A DNA stretch of 30,038 nucleotides from SZUA-217 sp034658975 (GTDB taxonomy: Bacteria > Actinomycetota > Acidimicrobiia > Spongiisociales > ZC4RG35). Both the position numbers and the translations under genes were made by a program. Positions 21,516 through 30,038 of the stretch are shown piece after piece. Each line of letters begins with the position of its first letter. Position 1 is the first letter of the stretch. Under the pieces are notes generated by a model, which was not told the DNA's origin, ran no database searches, and saw only the letters and a list, made by a program, of their open reading frames with translations. Where the stretch lies: NCBI GenBank assembly GCA_034658975.1, contig JAYEGJ010000093.1, forward strand, positions 1 to 30,038, given 5' to 3'.

Positions 21516-22211
21516 ATGGACGCTGCCCTCCTCGAAGCCATTGCCTCAGGCGATCGTAAGGCGCTTTCCCGCGCCATAACCCTCGTCGAGAGCGGCGAGG
21601 AAGCGGGCGCGCTCGGGGAGCCCGGGCGCATCATCGGGATCACCGGCCCACCCGGTGTGGGCAAGTCCACTCTCATCTCCGCCCTGATCTCCTTGTTCCG
21701 CAAAGCAGGCGAAACGGTGGCCGTTCTGGCGGTCGACCCGTCCAGCCCGATAACCGGCGGAGCGATTCTCGGTGACCGGATTCGGATGCAGCAGCACGTG
21801 GACGACGACGGTGTCTACATCAGATCGATGGCCGCTCGCGGACACCTTGGTGGTCTCGCCGAGGCTGCCGCCGTCGCCATTCGTCTTATGCGTCACGCCG
21901 GGTTCGATCGCCTCATCGTGGAGACCGTTGGGGTGGGACAGTCCGAGGTAGAGGTGATGCACATCGCCGACCCGGTGGTTCTCGTTGTCGGCCCTTCCTG
22001 GGGTGATCAGATCCAGGCGGACAAGGCCGGGATCGTCGAGATCGCCGACGTGTTCGTGGTCAACAAAGGCGACCGCCCAGGGGTCGAGGACGTCCGACGC
22101 GCCCTCACCGAGGCTGCCGACGCCAGGGGCGCAGAGATCCTGGTGACCACGGCGACCACCGGCGAAGGCGTCGACGAACTCCGGCTACTTGTCGAGCGGT
22201 TCGGGAGCTAG
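21516..22211 (+). CDS. MeaB/ArgK-family G3E GTPase, short form
   Basis: 231 aa, clearly shorter than the usual 310-330 aa of MeaB. Present: Walker A GPPGVGKST (44-52), AVDPSSPITGGAILGDRIRM, the FDRLIVETVGVGQSEVEV switch region and the VVNKGD specificity motif. MeaB proteins protect and reload adenosylcobalamin-dependent methylmalonyl-CoA mutase. The conserved GTPase core is intact, but the C-terminal helical/dimerisation extension appears absent. No mutase is in the window. The ATG at 21516 lies 30 bp after the nifU-like stop. Confidence 0.88.
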   Translation: MDAALLEAIASGDRKALSRAITLVESGEEAGALGEPGRIIGITGPPGVGKSTLISALISLFRKAGETVAVLAVDPSSPITGGAILGDRIRMQQHVDDDGVYIRSMAARGHLGGLAEAAAVAIRLMRHAGFDRLIVETVGVGQSEVEVMHIADPVVLVVGPSWGDQIQADKAGIVEIADVFVVNKGDRPGVEDVRRALTEAADARGAEILVTTATTGEGVDELRLLVERFGS

Positions 22212-22369
22212 TGCTCTGGCCACAAACGTTGGCGATGTTCAGGGCGAGGCAGGGACGTCTTTGGCAAGGACGCAGGACGAAGGCGCACCCGTCCGTTCGT
22301 CGAGGACGAGGACACAGCCAGGGGCGTCACTGGCCGTACTGAACGCGGCAAACGTTAGTGGTCGGGGCA

Positions 22370-24991
22370 CTACCGGGCTCCCAGCTCTGCCTGTGCGGCG
22401 GCCAACCTCGCTCCTTCGATTCGGGGTGGGCTACAGGACACGTAGTCCAGGCCCAGTTCGAAGGCGAAGGCGATGGACTCGGGATCACCACCGTGCTCAC
22501 CGCACATGCCAAGTGTCAGGCCCGGGTGAGCCGCACGGCCTTCCTTGCATGCGAGACGCATGAGACGTCCGACACCCTCCTGATCGATCGTCTGGAAAGG
22601 ATCGGACTTGAGCACGCCCATGTCGATGTAGTCGCGAAGGAACAGGCCCTCGGCGTCATCACGGCTGAGGCCGTAGGTCATCTGGGTCAGGTCGTTGGTG
22701 CCGAAGGAGAAGAACTCGGCGACCTTGGCGATGTCGCCCGCGGTCAGGGCGGCCCGCGGCAACTCGATCATGGTCCCGATCGGGATGTCGTAGTCCCTCC
22801 CGCTGCGCTCGGCGGCGATGGCGATTTCCTCTTCCACCATCTCCTTGACCCGTATCAGCTCCTCGATGGTCGAGACCAATGGGATCATTATCTCGAGTCG
22901 CGGGTCTCCGCCGGCATCGAGTCGTCGGTCTATCGCCTTGAGCGCGGCGTGAGCCTGCATACGGTAGAGACGGTCGAACATGATGCCGAGGCGCACGCCT
23001 CTCAGTCCGAGCATCGGGTTGTCCTCTTCCCATCGGGCGACCTGCTCCGACATCGCCATCAGGTCGTCGATGGGCCGGCCGGCCCGAACCCTGCGAAGAG
23101 CTTGCTCTTCGAGTTCGAGACGTGACGGCAAGAACTCATGAAGCGGTGGATCGAGAAGCCTGACCACCACCGGGAGCCCATCCATCGCTTCGAGGATGCC
23201 CTCGAAGTCCCCGATCTGTAGGGCCTCGAGTTCTTGGAGCGCCTCTGTTCTCTCGTTGTATGAAGGGGAGAGGATGATCTGCTGGAAAACCGCGGTCCGC
23301 TCGCCGACGAACATGTGCTCTGTGCGAGCCAGGCCGATGCCGGCCGCTCCTCGCCGACGCGCTTCCTTGGCATCGGGGGGGAGATCGGCATTGGCACGGA
23401 CACCCATCGTCCGGATCTCGTCGGCCCAGTCGAGCAATTCCTCGAGGTCGGGGAGTTTCTCCGGTGCGATCAACTCGACATTCTCGACGTAGACACCGCC
23501 CGAGGTGCCGTCGATGGTGATGAAATCGCCTTCATGGATGTCGACATCGCCAACGTGACCCACCTTGTTGTAGACGTCCACGAGCAGGGCAGCGGCTCCG
23601 GTGACGGCGGGCGTGCCCATCCCACGAGCAACGACGGCGGCGTGAGACGTCTTTCCGCCCTGGCTGGTGAGGATTCCGACCGCAGCGGCCATGCCGTGGA
23701 TGTCATCCGGCGTGGTCTCGGGGCGCATCAGGATCGAGGCCTTCCCCTCTTTCTCGGCTTCGACCGCGTCGTCAGCGTCGAAGACCACGACTCCCGCGGC
23801 CGCTCCGGGTGAAGCGGCAACACCGCTGAACAGCGGCTTCTGATCAGAGTCCGGGTCAATGCGCGGTCGGTGCAGCTGTTCCAGTGAGTCGGGGTCCACC
23901 CTGGTGACGGCGGTGGCCTTGTCGATGAGCCCCTCATGAACCATCCCCACGGCCAGCCGGACCGCCGCCTCGGCAGTCCTCTTTCCCGACCGAACCTGAA
24001 GGATGTAGAGAATCCCCTTCTCGATAGTGAACTCGATGTCGAGCATGTCGCTGTAGTGATGCTCCAGCCCGTCCATTATCTCGAGCAACTGGTCGTGGCA
24101 CATGGGGTGCAGGTCGTTCAGCTCATCGAGGGACATCGTGTTTCGTATACCGGCAACTACATCCTCGCCCTGGGCTCTTGGCAGATAGTCGCCGTAGGCA
24201 ACCTGTTCGCCCGTTGCCGGGTCGCGGGTGAAGCAGACGCCGGTGCCGGATTCCTCGTCGAGGTCCCCGAACACCATCATCTGGACGCTGGCGGCGGTCC
24301 CAAGAGAATCGGGGATGCGGTTGAGGCGTCGGTACGAGATGGCGCGTTTGTTGCTCCAGGACTTGAAAACGGCGCTTATTGCACCCCGGAGCTGGTCTTG
24401 AGGGTCCGTGGGCAGCCGGCCCGGTGCCTTCTCTTCGACGATCGCCTGGAAGGTTCGCGTCGCTCTCTCCAGGTCCTCGGCTGCAAGCTCGGAGTCGTCT
24501 TTGACCCCTCGCTCCTCGCGAAGCTTGGTGAGCACGTCCTGGAACTGATGGTCTCCGACGTCGAGGACGACGTCGGCATACATCTGGACGAACCGGCGGT
24601 AGGCGTCCCATGCGAAGTGCGGGTTGCCCGACCATTCGATGAGCTCCTTGACCACCTCGTCGTTGATCCCGAGATTGAGGACAGTGTCCATCATCCCGGG
24701 CATGGAGAACTTGGCGCCGGAGCGAACTGAAAGCAGCAGCGGTGCCGGGCCCATGCCGAAGGTGCGCCCGGTGGATTCTTCGAGCCGGCCAACGGCCTCA
24801 TCGACCTCGTCCCAGAGGTCGTGTGGCAGGTCGCCATGCTCCATGTCGTGGCGACAGACCTCGGTGGTGATGGTGAATCCTGGGGGCACTGGAAGCTCGA
24901 GATGTGTCATTTCGGCAAGACCGGCGCCCTTGCCGCCGAAGAGGTCTTTGTTCTGACCGTCGGCGTCTTTGAAGTCGTACAGGTGTGGCAA
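22370..24991 (-). CDS. ppdK: Pyruvate phosphate dikinase, copy 1
   Basis: 873 aa from the TTG at 24991, chosen for GGAG 6 nt upstream; no ATG lies near. It interconverts pyruvate + ATP + Pi and PEP + AMP + PPi. N-terminal nucleotide domain: FGGKGAGLAEM (K21) and SVRSGAKFSMPGMMDTVLNLG. Swivelling domain: TSQGGKTSHAAVVARG with the phospho-accepting H450. C-terminal PEP/pyruvate barrel: GLARTEHMF, NPMLGLRG, FSFGTNDLTQMTYG and MCGEHGGDPES with C830. Positions agree with clostridial PPDK (H455, C831). All active-site motifs are retained. A second, different copy lies 0.9 kb upstream on the same strand. Confidence 0.94.
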   Translation of the reverse strand: MPHLYDFKDADGQNKDLFGGKGAGLAEMTHLELPVPPGFTITTEVCRHDMEHGDLPHDLWDEVDEAVGRLEESTGRTFGMGPAPLLLSVRSGAKFSMPGMMDTVLNLGINDEVVKELIEWSGNPHFAWDAYRRFVQMYADVVLDVGDHQFQDVLTKLREERGVKDDSELAAEDLERATRTFQAIVEEKAPGRLPTDPQDQLRGAISAVFKSWSNKRAISYRRLNRIPDSLGTAASVQMMVFGDLDEESGTGVCFTRDPATGEQVAYGDYLPRAQGEDVVAGIRNTMSLDELNDLHPMCHDQLLEIMDGLEHHYSDMLDIEFTIEKGILYILQVRSGKRTAEAAVRLAVGMVHEGLIDKATAVTRVDPDSLEQLHRPRIDPDSDQKPLFSGVAASPGAAAGVVVFDADDAVEAEKEGKASILMRPETTPDDIHGMAAAVGILTSQGGKTSHAAVVARGMGTPAVTGAAALLVDVYNKVGHVGDVDIHEGDFITIDGTSGGVYVENVELIAPEKLPDLEELLDWADEIRTMGVRANADLPPDAKEARRRGAAGIGLARTEHMFVGERTAVFQQIILSPSYNERTEALQELEALQIGDFEGILEAMDGLPVVVRLLDPPLHEFLPSRLELEEQALRRVRAGRPIDDLMAMSEQVARWEEDNPMLGLRGVRLGIMFDRLYRMQAHAALKAIDRRLDAGGDPRLEIMIPLVSTIEELIRVKEMVEEEIAIAAERSGRDYDIPIGTMIELPRAALTAGDIAKVAEFFSFGTNDLTQMTYGLSRDDAEGLFLRDYIDMGVLKSDPFQTIDQEGVGRLMRLACKEGRAAHPGLTLGMCGEHGGDPESIAFAFELGLDYVSCSPPRIEGARLAAAQAELGAR

Positions 24992-25020
24992 AACAATCTC
25001 CAGAGAGGTTGGACACCCCG

Positions 25021-25048
25021 AAGGTACCAATGCTGAGTGGTATGCCAA
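25021..25048 (-). promoter_or_regulatory. Putative promoter of PPDK copy 1
   Basis: On the minus strand TTGGCA (25048-25043), 16-bp spacer, TACCTT (25026-25021). The start of transcription would fall about 20 nt before the TTG, leaving room for the GGAG ribosome site. Inference from motif and position. Confidence 0.4.
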
Positions 25049-25115
25049 TAGGGCACAAAGGCGAAAGGTTGGGGCACTCTTCTGAATCGAAACCTGGTTA
25101 GCCTCCCCGCCTCGC

Positions 25116-25859
25116 ATGACGGTTTACTTCGCCCACGCCACCTCCTTCTGCGGATCCGTCTGGGATCCCGTGATTGCAGGTCTCGACGGCGTCGAGTGTG
25201 TCGCCTGGGACTTCGCCGGTCACGGGCATGGTCCGGAGTTGCAGGTGCCCGTCGACTGGCGACGCTTCGGCTGCCAGGTCCTTGACGAGACAGAACCCGG
25301 TGGCATTGGGGTGGGCCATTCCATGGGGGCGGCGGCGTTGACAATGGCGCAACTGGCGGACCCCGAACGTTTCCGATTCCTCCTGCTGATCGAGCCGATC
25401 ATCTTCCCGGGGCCCCACGGACGGCTAGACCATCCACTCAGCCTTCTCGCTGTCAGGCGAAGGAAGACGTTCGAGTCGCGGGAGGCCGCCCTGGAGAACT
25501 GGTCCTCGAAGGGTGCCTTCGCCGGATGGGACAGCGGGGCACTCGAGGCATACATGAGGTGTGGGCTGGTCGGCGACGGACCGGTCGAGCTCGCCTGCGC
25601 CCCCGACCTGGAAGCCGATGTCTACCGGGGTTCCAACGCCCATGACACGTGGGATCGTCTCGGGGAGATAGAGATCCCGGTTCTCGTCCTCGCCGGGGAG
25701 GAGTCGGACACCACACCGCCCGACTTCGCTCGTCTCCAGGCGACGCAGTTCAAGAGCGCAGGTTTGGAGATCGTCCCTGGCTCGGGCCATTTCCTCCCTA
25801 TGGAGAAGCCTGCGATCGTGGCGGATCGGATACGCCGGATCGTGGAGACCCTGGGCTGA
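25116..25859 (+). CDS. Alpha/beta hydrolase
   Basis: 247 aa. The nucleophile elbow GHSMG (67-71, S69) and the C-terminal GSGHFLPMEKP (H225) fit a catalytic triad, with the acid probably at D197 or nearby in AGEESDTTPPD. The N-terminus HATSFCGSVWDPV and DFAGHGHGP provide the oxyanion and beta-strand pattern of the family. Substrate unknown. It runs opposite to the two PPDK genes on either side: divergent from copy 1 (124 bp between starts) and convergent with copy 2 (14 bp between stops). Confidence 0.88.
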   Translation: MTVYFAHATSFCGSVWDPVIAGLDGVECVAWDFAGHGHGPELQVPVDWRRFGCQVLDETEPGGIGVGHSMGAAALTMAQLADPERFRFLLLIEPIIFPGPHGRLDHPLSLLAVRRRKTFESREAALENWSSKGAFAGWDSGALEAYMRCGLVGDGPVELACAPDLEADVYRGSNAHDTWDRLGEIEIPVLVLAGEESDTTPPDFARLQATQFKSAGLEIVPGSGHFLPMEKPAIVADRIRRIVETLG

Positions 25860-25873
25860 GATCTGCCTGCGTG

Positions 25874-28606
25874 TCACATGTGGGGCTCGCGGATTGCCGC
25901 CTGGGCAGCGGCAAGCCGCGCCACCGGCACTCTTGGTGGTGAGCAGCTCACGTAGTCGAGGTTGAGCCTCCGGCAGAAAGCTATGGACTCGGGATCGCCG
26001 CCGTGCTCGCCACAGATTCCGGCGTTCAGGCCTTCTCGGGTCGAGCGGCCCTTGTCGACGGCGATCTTCATCAGGGCGCCCACCCCGTCCTCGTCAATAG
26101 TGGCGAATGGGTTCCTCTCCAGGATCCCTTCCTCCAGATACTGCACGAGGAATGCCTTTTCCGCATCGTCACGACTGATCCCGAATGTCATCTGCGTTAG
26201 ATCGTTCGTGCCGAAGGAGATGAACTCGGCGTACTTCGCAATCTGGTCGGCGGTGAGTGCCGCCCGGGGGATCTCGATCATCGTCCCGAACTCGTAGTCG
26301 ACCTCGATGCCTTGCTCCGACATCACAGCCCTTGCCTCTTCTTCAAGGCTCCCGCGCTGTCGGGCCAGCTCGTTCACATGCGAAGTCAGCGGGATCATGA
26401 TCTTGGGGTGGACCTCGATACCCTCATCGGCGACCAGGCATGCGGCTTCGAAGATGGCTCGTACCTGCATCTTCGTGAGACCCGGGAGAATGATTCCGAG
26501 ACGGACCCCCCTCAGCCCAAGCATCGGGTTGGCCTCCCGAAGGCTCTCAACCCGTTGCAGCATGTGCTGTTTTTCTTCGATCCTGCCAAGAAGGTCGTTT
26601 ATCTCCTTCAGTGATCCAGCCGACCGAATGCGGATCTTCAGATCCGCGAGATCCGTGGTGATCTCCTCGTAGCTCGGCAGGAACTCGTGGAGCGGGGGAT
26701 CGATCAGTCTGATGGTCACCGGAAGGCCGTCCATGGCGCGGAACAAGCCGGCGAAGTCCTCTCTCTGGAAGGGGAGGAGCTGCTCCAGTGCGTCCGCCCG
26801 TTCGGCAGGGAACACTGCCATGATCATCTTCTGGACTAACGGGAGGCGCTCCTGGTCGAAGAACATGTGCTCGGTCCGGGTGAGGCCTATGCCCTCCGCT
26901 CCGTAACTCCGGGCAAGTAGCGCGTCTTCGGGGTAGTCGGCATTGGTCCACACACCGATATCCCGGAACTCGTCGGCCCACCCGAGAAGCGTTTTCAGCC
27001 ATTCGTTCTCCAGGTCGGGCGTTTGTGTGTCCACGCGACCCAGGATCACGTCGCCGGCGGTGCCATCGATGGAGATCTCCTCCCCTTCCCGCACCACGCG
27101 GTCACCCACTCGCAGGACGCGCTCGTTCAGGTCGATCTCCAGCTCCTCGGCACCGACGACCGCCGGCTTGCCAAACTGGCGGGCGACCAGTGCGGCGTGG
27201 CTGGTGCGCCCGCCGCGACTGGTGAGGATTCCGTTGGCTGCGAGCATGCCGTGAACGTCGTCCGGCCTGGTTTCGGGTCGGACCATGATCACCTCGCGCC
27301 CTTCTTCTTTGGCCCACCGCTCCGCCAGGTCGGCGTCGAAGGCAACTGCACCGACCGCGGCACCCGGGGAGACATTGAGCCCGGTGGCAAGCAGCCGTCC
27401 TTCGTCTTTGGCGGCTTTCTTCGTCTCGACCGCGAACGAAGGATGGAGGAAGAAGTCGATCTGCGCCGGGGTCACGCGGGTGATGGCCTCCTCCTTGGAT
27501 ATGAGGCCATCCTCTGCCATGTCAACTGCGATCCGCACCGCAGCCTGGGCAGTCCGTTTGCCGTCACGGGTCTGGAGCAGCCAGAGCTCACCACGCTCGA
27601 TGGTGAACTCCATGTCCTGCATCTCGCGGTAATGCTTCTCGAGCCGTCTGGCGATCTCGGCGAACGCCTTGTAACCCTCCGGCATCTCGGTCGCCATCTC
27701 GTCCATGCGCTTGGTGACCCGGATACCGGCCACGACGTCTTCGCCCTGGGCGTTGATCAGATAGTCACCCTCCAGATGGGACTCGCCGGTGGTTGCGTTT
27801 CGTGACATCGCCACACCTGTGGCGGAGTCTTCGCCCATGTTGCCGAAGACCATCGTCTGGATGCTCACCGCAGTGCCAAGGTCATGGGGGATGTCGGCAG
27901 CGTTCCGGTAGTCGATCGCCCGCTTGCCGTTCCACGACCTGAAGACCGCCTCGACGGCCAGAGAGAGCTGTTCTCGCTGGTCGTTGGGGAAGCTGCGGCC
28001 CGCATAACGTTCCACGATCGCCTTGAACTCTTCGGTGATGGCACGGAAGTCCTCAGCGGTGAGGTCGGAGTCGGACGAAACACCACGATTGTTCCGGTAC
28101 CGCTCCAACACGAGCTCAAACGGCTCATCACGCACGCCGAGAACGACCGAGCCAAACATCTGAACCAGGCGCCGGTAGGCGTCGTAGACGAAGTGCTCGT
28201 CTTGAGTGAGCTTGACGAGACTTTCCGCCACCTCGTCGTTCATACCGATGTTGAGGACGGTGTCCATCATGCCTGGCATGGAGAATTTCGCACCGGAACG
28301 GCAGGAAACCAGCAGAGGGTCCGAAGCGTCGCCGAAGGACTTCCCGGTGGCCTCCTCGATCCTCTTCAGGGCCTCCGAGACCTCCTCGAGCATTCCCTCC
28401 GGGAACTCCTCCCCAACCTCGAGATAGGCGTTGCATGCCTCGGTGCTGATTGTGAAGCCCGGTGGCACGGGCACCCCAATGCGGGTCATCTCTCCGAGAT
28501 TGGCTCCCTTACCTCCGAGCAGGGCTCGGACATCATCCCACTCGCCTCCGACCGCCTCCTGGGCCTCGGCGACCTCGTCGAATGCGTATACCCATTTCTT
28601 GCTCAT
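25874..28606 (-). CDS. ppdK: Pyruvate phosphate dikinase, copy 2
   Basis: 910 aa from the ATG at 28606, with GAGG 5-6 nt upstream. Same domain order and motifs as copy 1: LGGKGANLGEM, SCRSGAKFSMPGMMDTVLNIG, the catalytic TSRGGRTSHAALVARQ with H470, GLTRTEHMFF, NPMLGLRG, FISFGTNDLTQMTFG and ICGEHGGDPES with C865. It differs by a longer N-terminus and by a helical insertion in the barrel region (about SLKEINDLLGRIEEKQHMLQRV). Both copies look catalytically competent and clearly diverged, so this is an old duplication or separate acquisition rather than a recent repeat. Confidence 0.94.
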   Translation of the reverse strand: MSKKWVYAFDEVAEAQEAVGGEWDDVRALLGGKGANLGEMTRIGVPVPPGFTISTEACNAYLEVGEEFPEGMLEEVSEALKRIEEATGKSFGDASDPLLVSCRSGAKFSMPGMMDTVLNIGMNDEVAESLVKLTQDEHFVYDAYRRLVQMFGSVVLGVRDEPFELVLERYRNNRGVSSDSDLTAEDFRAITEEFKAIVERYAGRSFPNDQREQLSLAVEAVFRSWNGKRAIDYRNAADIPHDLGTAVSIQTMVFGNMGEDSATGVAMSRNATTGESHLEGDYLINAQGEDVVAGIRVTKRMDEMATEMPEGYKAFAEIARRLEKHYREMQDMEFTIERGELWLLQTRDGKRTAQAAVRIAVDMAEDGLISKEEAITRVTPAQIDFFLHPSFAVETKKAAKDEGRLLATGLNVSPGAAVGAVAFDADLAERWAKEEGREVIMVRPETRPDDVHGMLAANGILTSRGGRTSHAALVARQFGKPAVVGAEELEIDLNERVLRVGDRVVREGEEISIDGTAGDVILGRVDTQTPDLENEWLKTLLGWADEFRDIGVWTNADYPEDALLARSYGAEGIGLTRTEHMFFDQERLPLVQKMIMAVFPAERADALEQLLPFQREDFAGLFRAMDGLPVTIRLIDPPLHEFLPSYEEITTDLADLKIRIRSAGSLKEINDLLGRIEEKQHMLQRVESLREANPMLGLRGVRLGIILPGLTKMQVRAIFEAACLVADEGIEVHPKIMIPLTSHVNELARQRGSLEEEARAVMSEQGIEVDYEFGTMIEIPRAALTADQIAKYAEFISFGTNDLTQMTFGISRDDAEKAFLVQYLEEGILERNPFATIDEDGVGALMKIAVDKGRSTREGLNAGICGEHGGDPESIAFCRRLNLDYVSCSPPRVPVARLAAAQAAIREPHM

Positions 28607-28624
28607 CGAAACCTCATTGTCGGG

Positions 28625-28651
28625 AATCTAGAACGCGACCACGACGTCCAA
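28625..28651 (-). promoter_or_regulatory. Putative promoter of PPDK copy 2
   Basis: On the minus strand TTGGAC (28651-28646), 15-bp spacer, TAGATT (28630-28625), about 19-25 nt before the start codon. The spacer is slightly short. Motif-based only. Confidence 0.35.
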
Positions 28652-28700
28652 GAAAACAGGCCCAGACGTTCGATCACGCATGTCGTTGCGACCGATTGTG

Positions 28701-29483
28701 TTACTGCTCGGCGCTGTAGGCCAATCCTTCGTCGCCGGCGACCCACGTGGTCATCCGGTCGCCGTCGATCTCCACGCGGAATCCACCTTCGAGGGCACTG
28801 ATCACGCGACTGTCCTGCTCTGTCAGATCGGACGGGCAGTCACCTTCGGCCGCGAAGCTGGTGAACTGGATATCCACGCCGGTGTCGACATAGCTCCCGG
28901 CGATGGTCCTGCATCCAGTGGAGCCAATGAACGAGCCGTCGGAGAACAACTCGAGAGTGGCACGCTCCCCCGATACCGAGCTGACACCCTCGCCGTCAAC
29001 GAGTCCGTCGAGGACCCAGACGGTCCCGAGCATTTCGGCGGTCGGCACGGGATCGAGCTGTGTGAACGTCATCTCTGTGCGCGATCCGGTCATGATCAGC
29101 TTGCCGTCACTGGGTTCGATCGTCTCAACGTTGGAGATAGCAACGAGATAGGCCGCTTCGGAATCCATGACGGCAGGCGGTCCGCATGCCATCTCGGTCC
29201 ACGCCATCTCGAGGATTTGGAATGTGCCGTTGTTGATCTGCCACTTGCCGCCGTATCCGTTGCAGGCGGCGGTTCCGAAGATCTCGTCACCATCGAAGGT
29301 GACGGTGATGGGGTGACTGTCCACCATCGGGATCGGCTCCCCGTCGTAGGTACCCGACTCGAGTTCCCACGAGCCTTGGAGGCTGTCGCCGAAATCGTTT
29401 CCCAGGCACGCCGTCAGGCCCAAGGCCACGGCCATGAGTAGTGCAAGTCTGCGCATGGCCTTTGGACGTCGAAAGGTCGTCAT
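28701..29483 (-). CDS. Lipoprotein with two META domains
   Basis: 260 aa from the ATG at 29483, 6 nt after the menA stop; an ATG at 29456 is the alternative. The N-terminus has arginines, a hydrophobic helix and the lipobox LTAC (C26), so it is a predicted secreted lipoprotein. Two META-like repeats (PF03724) follow: LQGSWELESG...GTAACNGYGGKWQINNGTFQI, and LGTVWVLDGL...GSTGCRTIAGSYVDTG. META domains occur in heat-shock protein HslJ and in surface lipoproteins; the molecular role here is unknown. Probable two-gene unit with menA. Confidence 0.87.
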   Translation of the reverse strand: MTTFRRPKAMRRLALLMAVALGLTACLGNDFGDSLQGSWELESGTYDGEPIPMVDSHPITVTFDGDEIFGTAACNGYGGKWQINNGTFQILEMAWTEMACGPPAVMDSEAAYLVAISNVETIEPSDGKLIMTGSRTEMTFTQLDPVPTAEMLGTVWVLDGLVDGEGVSSVSGERATLELFSDGSFIGSTGCRTIAGSYVDTGVDIQFTSFAAEGDCPSDLTEQDSRVISALEGGFRVEIDGDRMTTWVAGDEGLAYSAEQ

Positions 29484-29489
29484 TCGGTT

Positions 29490-30038
29490 TCAGAAAGTCA
29501 GGGCCGCTCCACCGGCGAGGACGACTCCAGTCCAGAGATGGAGCTTCGATGTCAGTTGCAGCGCCCGGATCAGGGCTGCCCCTTCCGTCTTGGCGTACAC
29601 GATGCGGACAGGGCCCGATCCGAAAGGAGCGAGCAGGCCGGCAAACATGGTTGCCTGCGGCGTCCAACCGAACACGGCGAAGAAGACGATCAGCGGAAAT
29701 CCGCCGTAGGCCAGGATCGCGAACAGGGTTCGAGTGCGGTCCCGGCCGAGCACCACGGCAAGGGTTCTTTTGTCTGCCGCCCGATCGGTATCGATGTCCC
29801 GGTAGTTGTTCACCACGAGGATCGCAGTGACCAGCATCCCAACCGGGATGGCGAGGAGCCAGGCCGAGAGGGGAGCGGTGGCGTCATGGACGAACCTCGA
29901 CCCGACCGTGGCCACCAGACCGAAGAACGTGAACACAAAAACCTCTCCAAGGGCCCGGTATCCGTACGGGAAGGGCCCGCCCACGTAGCCGAGCATTGCG
30001 AGCACGGACACGATTCCGATGACCAGGATCAGGGGACC
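29490..30038 (-). CDS. menA: 1,4-dihydroxy-2-naphthoate polyprenyltransferase (MenA/UbiA family), 3' part
   Basis: 183 codons; the 5' part runs off the window edge, where the frame stays open. Polytopic UbiA-family protein. Visible: GYVGGPFPYGYRALGEVFVFTFFGLVATVGSRFV and the second aspartate motif NNYRDIDTDRAADKRTLAVVLGR, both closely MenA-like. It attaches the polyprenyl tail to DHNA in menaquinone synthesis, at the cytoplasmic membrane. The first NDxxD motif must lie outside the window. Fits the presence of a menaquinone-type SDH in the same window. Confidence 0.88.
   Translation of the reverse strand, partial: GPLILVIGIVSVLAMLGYVGGPFPYGYRALGEVFVFTFFGLVATVGSRFVHDATAPLSAWLLAIPVGMLVTAILVVNNYRDIDTDRAADKRTLAVVLGRDRTRTLFAILAYGGFPLIVFFAVFGWTPQATMFAGLLAPFGSGPVRIVYAKTEGAALIRALQLTSKLHLWTGVVLAGGAALTF

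Noticed and set aside
22212..22369. Gene or terminator between meaB and PPDK copy 1
   Set aside because: Only 5-bp inverted repeats (e.g. TAGTG/CACTA at the PPDK stop) and no U-tract or coding frame with a recognisable start; nothing supportable in this 158-bp gap.
1..30038. CRISPR arrays, transposases, rRNA, riboswitches
   Set aside because: No regularly spaced direct repeats, no DDE or serine/tyrosine recombinase motifs, no rRNA sequence and no recognised riboswitch consensus were seen.

Overview
The window (about 30 kb, GC-rich, dense, with many GTG/TTG starts and stop/start overlaps) looks like chromosome of an actinobacterium, plausibly of the Acidimicrobiia type. This rests on a WhiB regulator, a Bpa/PafE-type proteasome activator ending in a C-terminal GLYL, a B-type three-subunit succinate dehydrogenase, a MurA with Asp in place of the usual active-site Cys, and a compact actinobacterial-style Tad locus. 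Placement is inference from gene content; there is no rRNA in the window.

Layout. 1-3.2 kb holds housekeeping metabolism: the end of nadC, mdh, a YCII protein, an SCP2-like protein with a clear terminator, and a DapA/HOGA-superfamily aldolase. 3.2-5.3 kb holds a stand-alone TadE/TadG-like pair. 5.4-8.8 kb holds sdhCAB on the minus strand, divergent from whiB. 9.2-11.1 kb holds the proteasome activator bpa, a small membrane protein, an excisionase-type HTH protein and a beta-rich hypothetical. 11.2-17.4 kb is a nine-gene plus-strand Tad/Flp pilus operon (CpaB, TadZ, TadA, TadB, TadC, Flp pilin, two TadE-like proteins, one TadG-like protein), almost every junction overlapping by a few bases. 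It is followed by a zinc alcohol dehydrogenase.

18.5-19.8 kb is an RNA-rich and unusual stretch. It has tRNA-Gln(CTG), tRNA-Glu(CTC), a strong hairpin shared with the 3' end of an HNH endonuclease carrying three zinc-finger-like repeats, a UUCG-capped hairpin, and on the minus strand a tRNA-like fold with no room for a D-arm. 19.8-22.2 kb holds murA, a NifU-like Fe-S protein and a short MeaB/ArgK GTPase. 22.4-28.6 kb holds two different full-length pyruvate phosphate dikinases on the minus strand with an alpha/beta hydrolase between them on the plus strand. 28.7-30.0 kb holds a two-META-domain lipoprotein and the 3' part of a MenA/UbiA prenyltransferase.

How they work together: mdh, sdhCAB and the two PPDKs form a central-carbon set (TCA cycle and pyruvate/PEP interconversion). 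menA makes the menaquinone that sdhCAB is expected to reduce. murA serves the cell wall. The Tad operon and the second TadE/TadG pair make surface appendages. No CRISPR array, transposase, integrase or plasmid origin was seen. The observations most worth a second look are the D-armless tRNA-like element with a nearby 10-nt complement of its anticodon loop, the TadZ with a destroyed P-loop, the paired PPDKs, and the separate TadE/TadG module with a large ectodomain.
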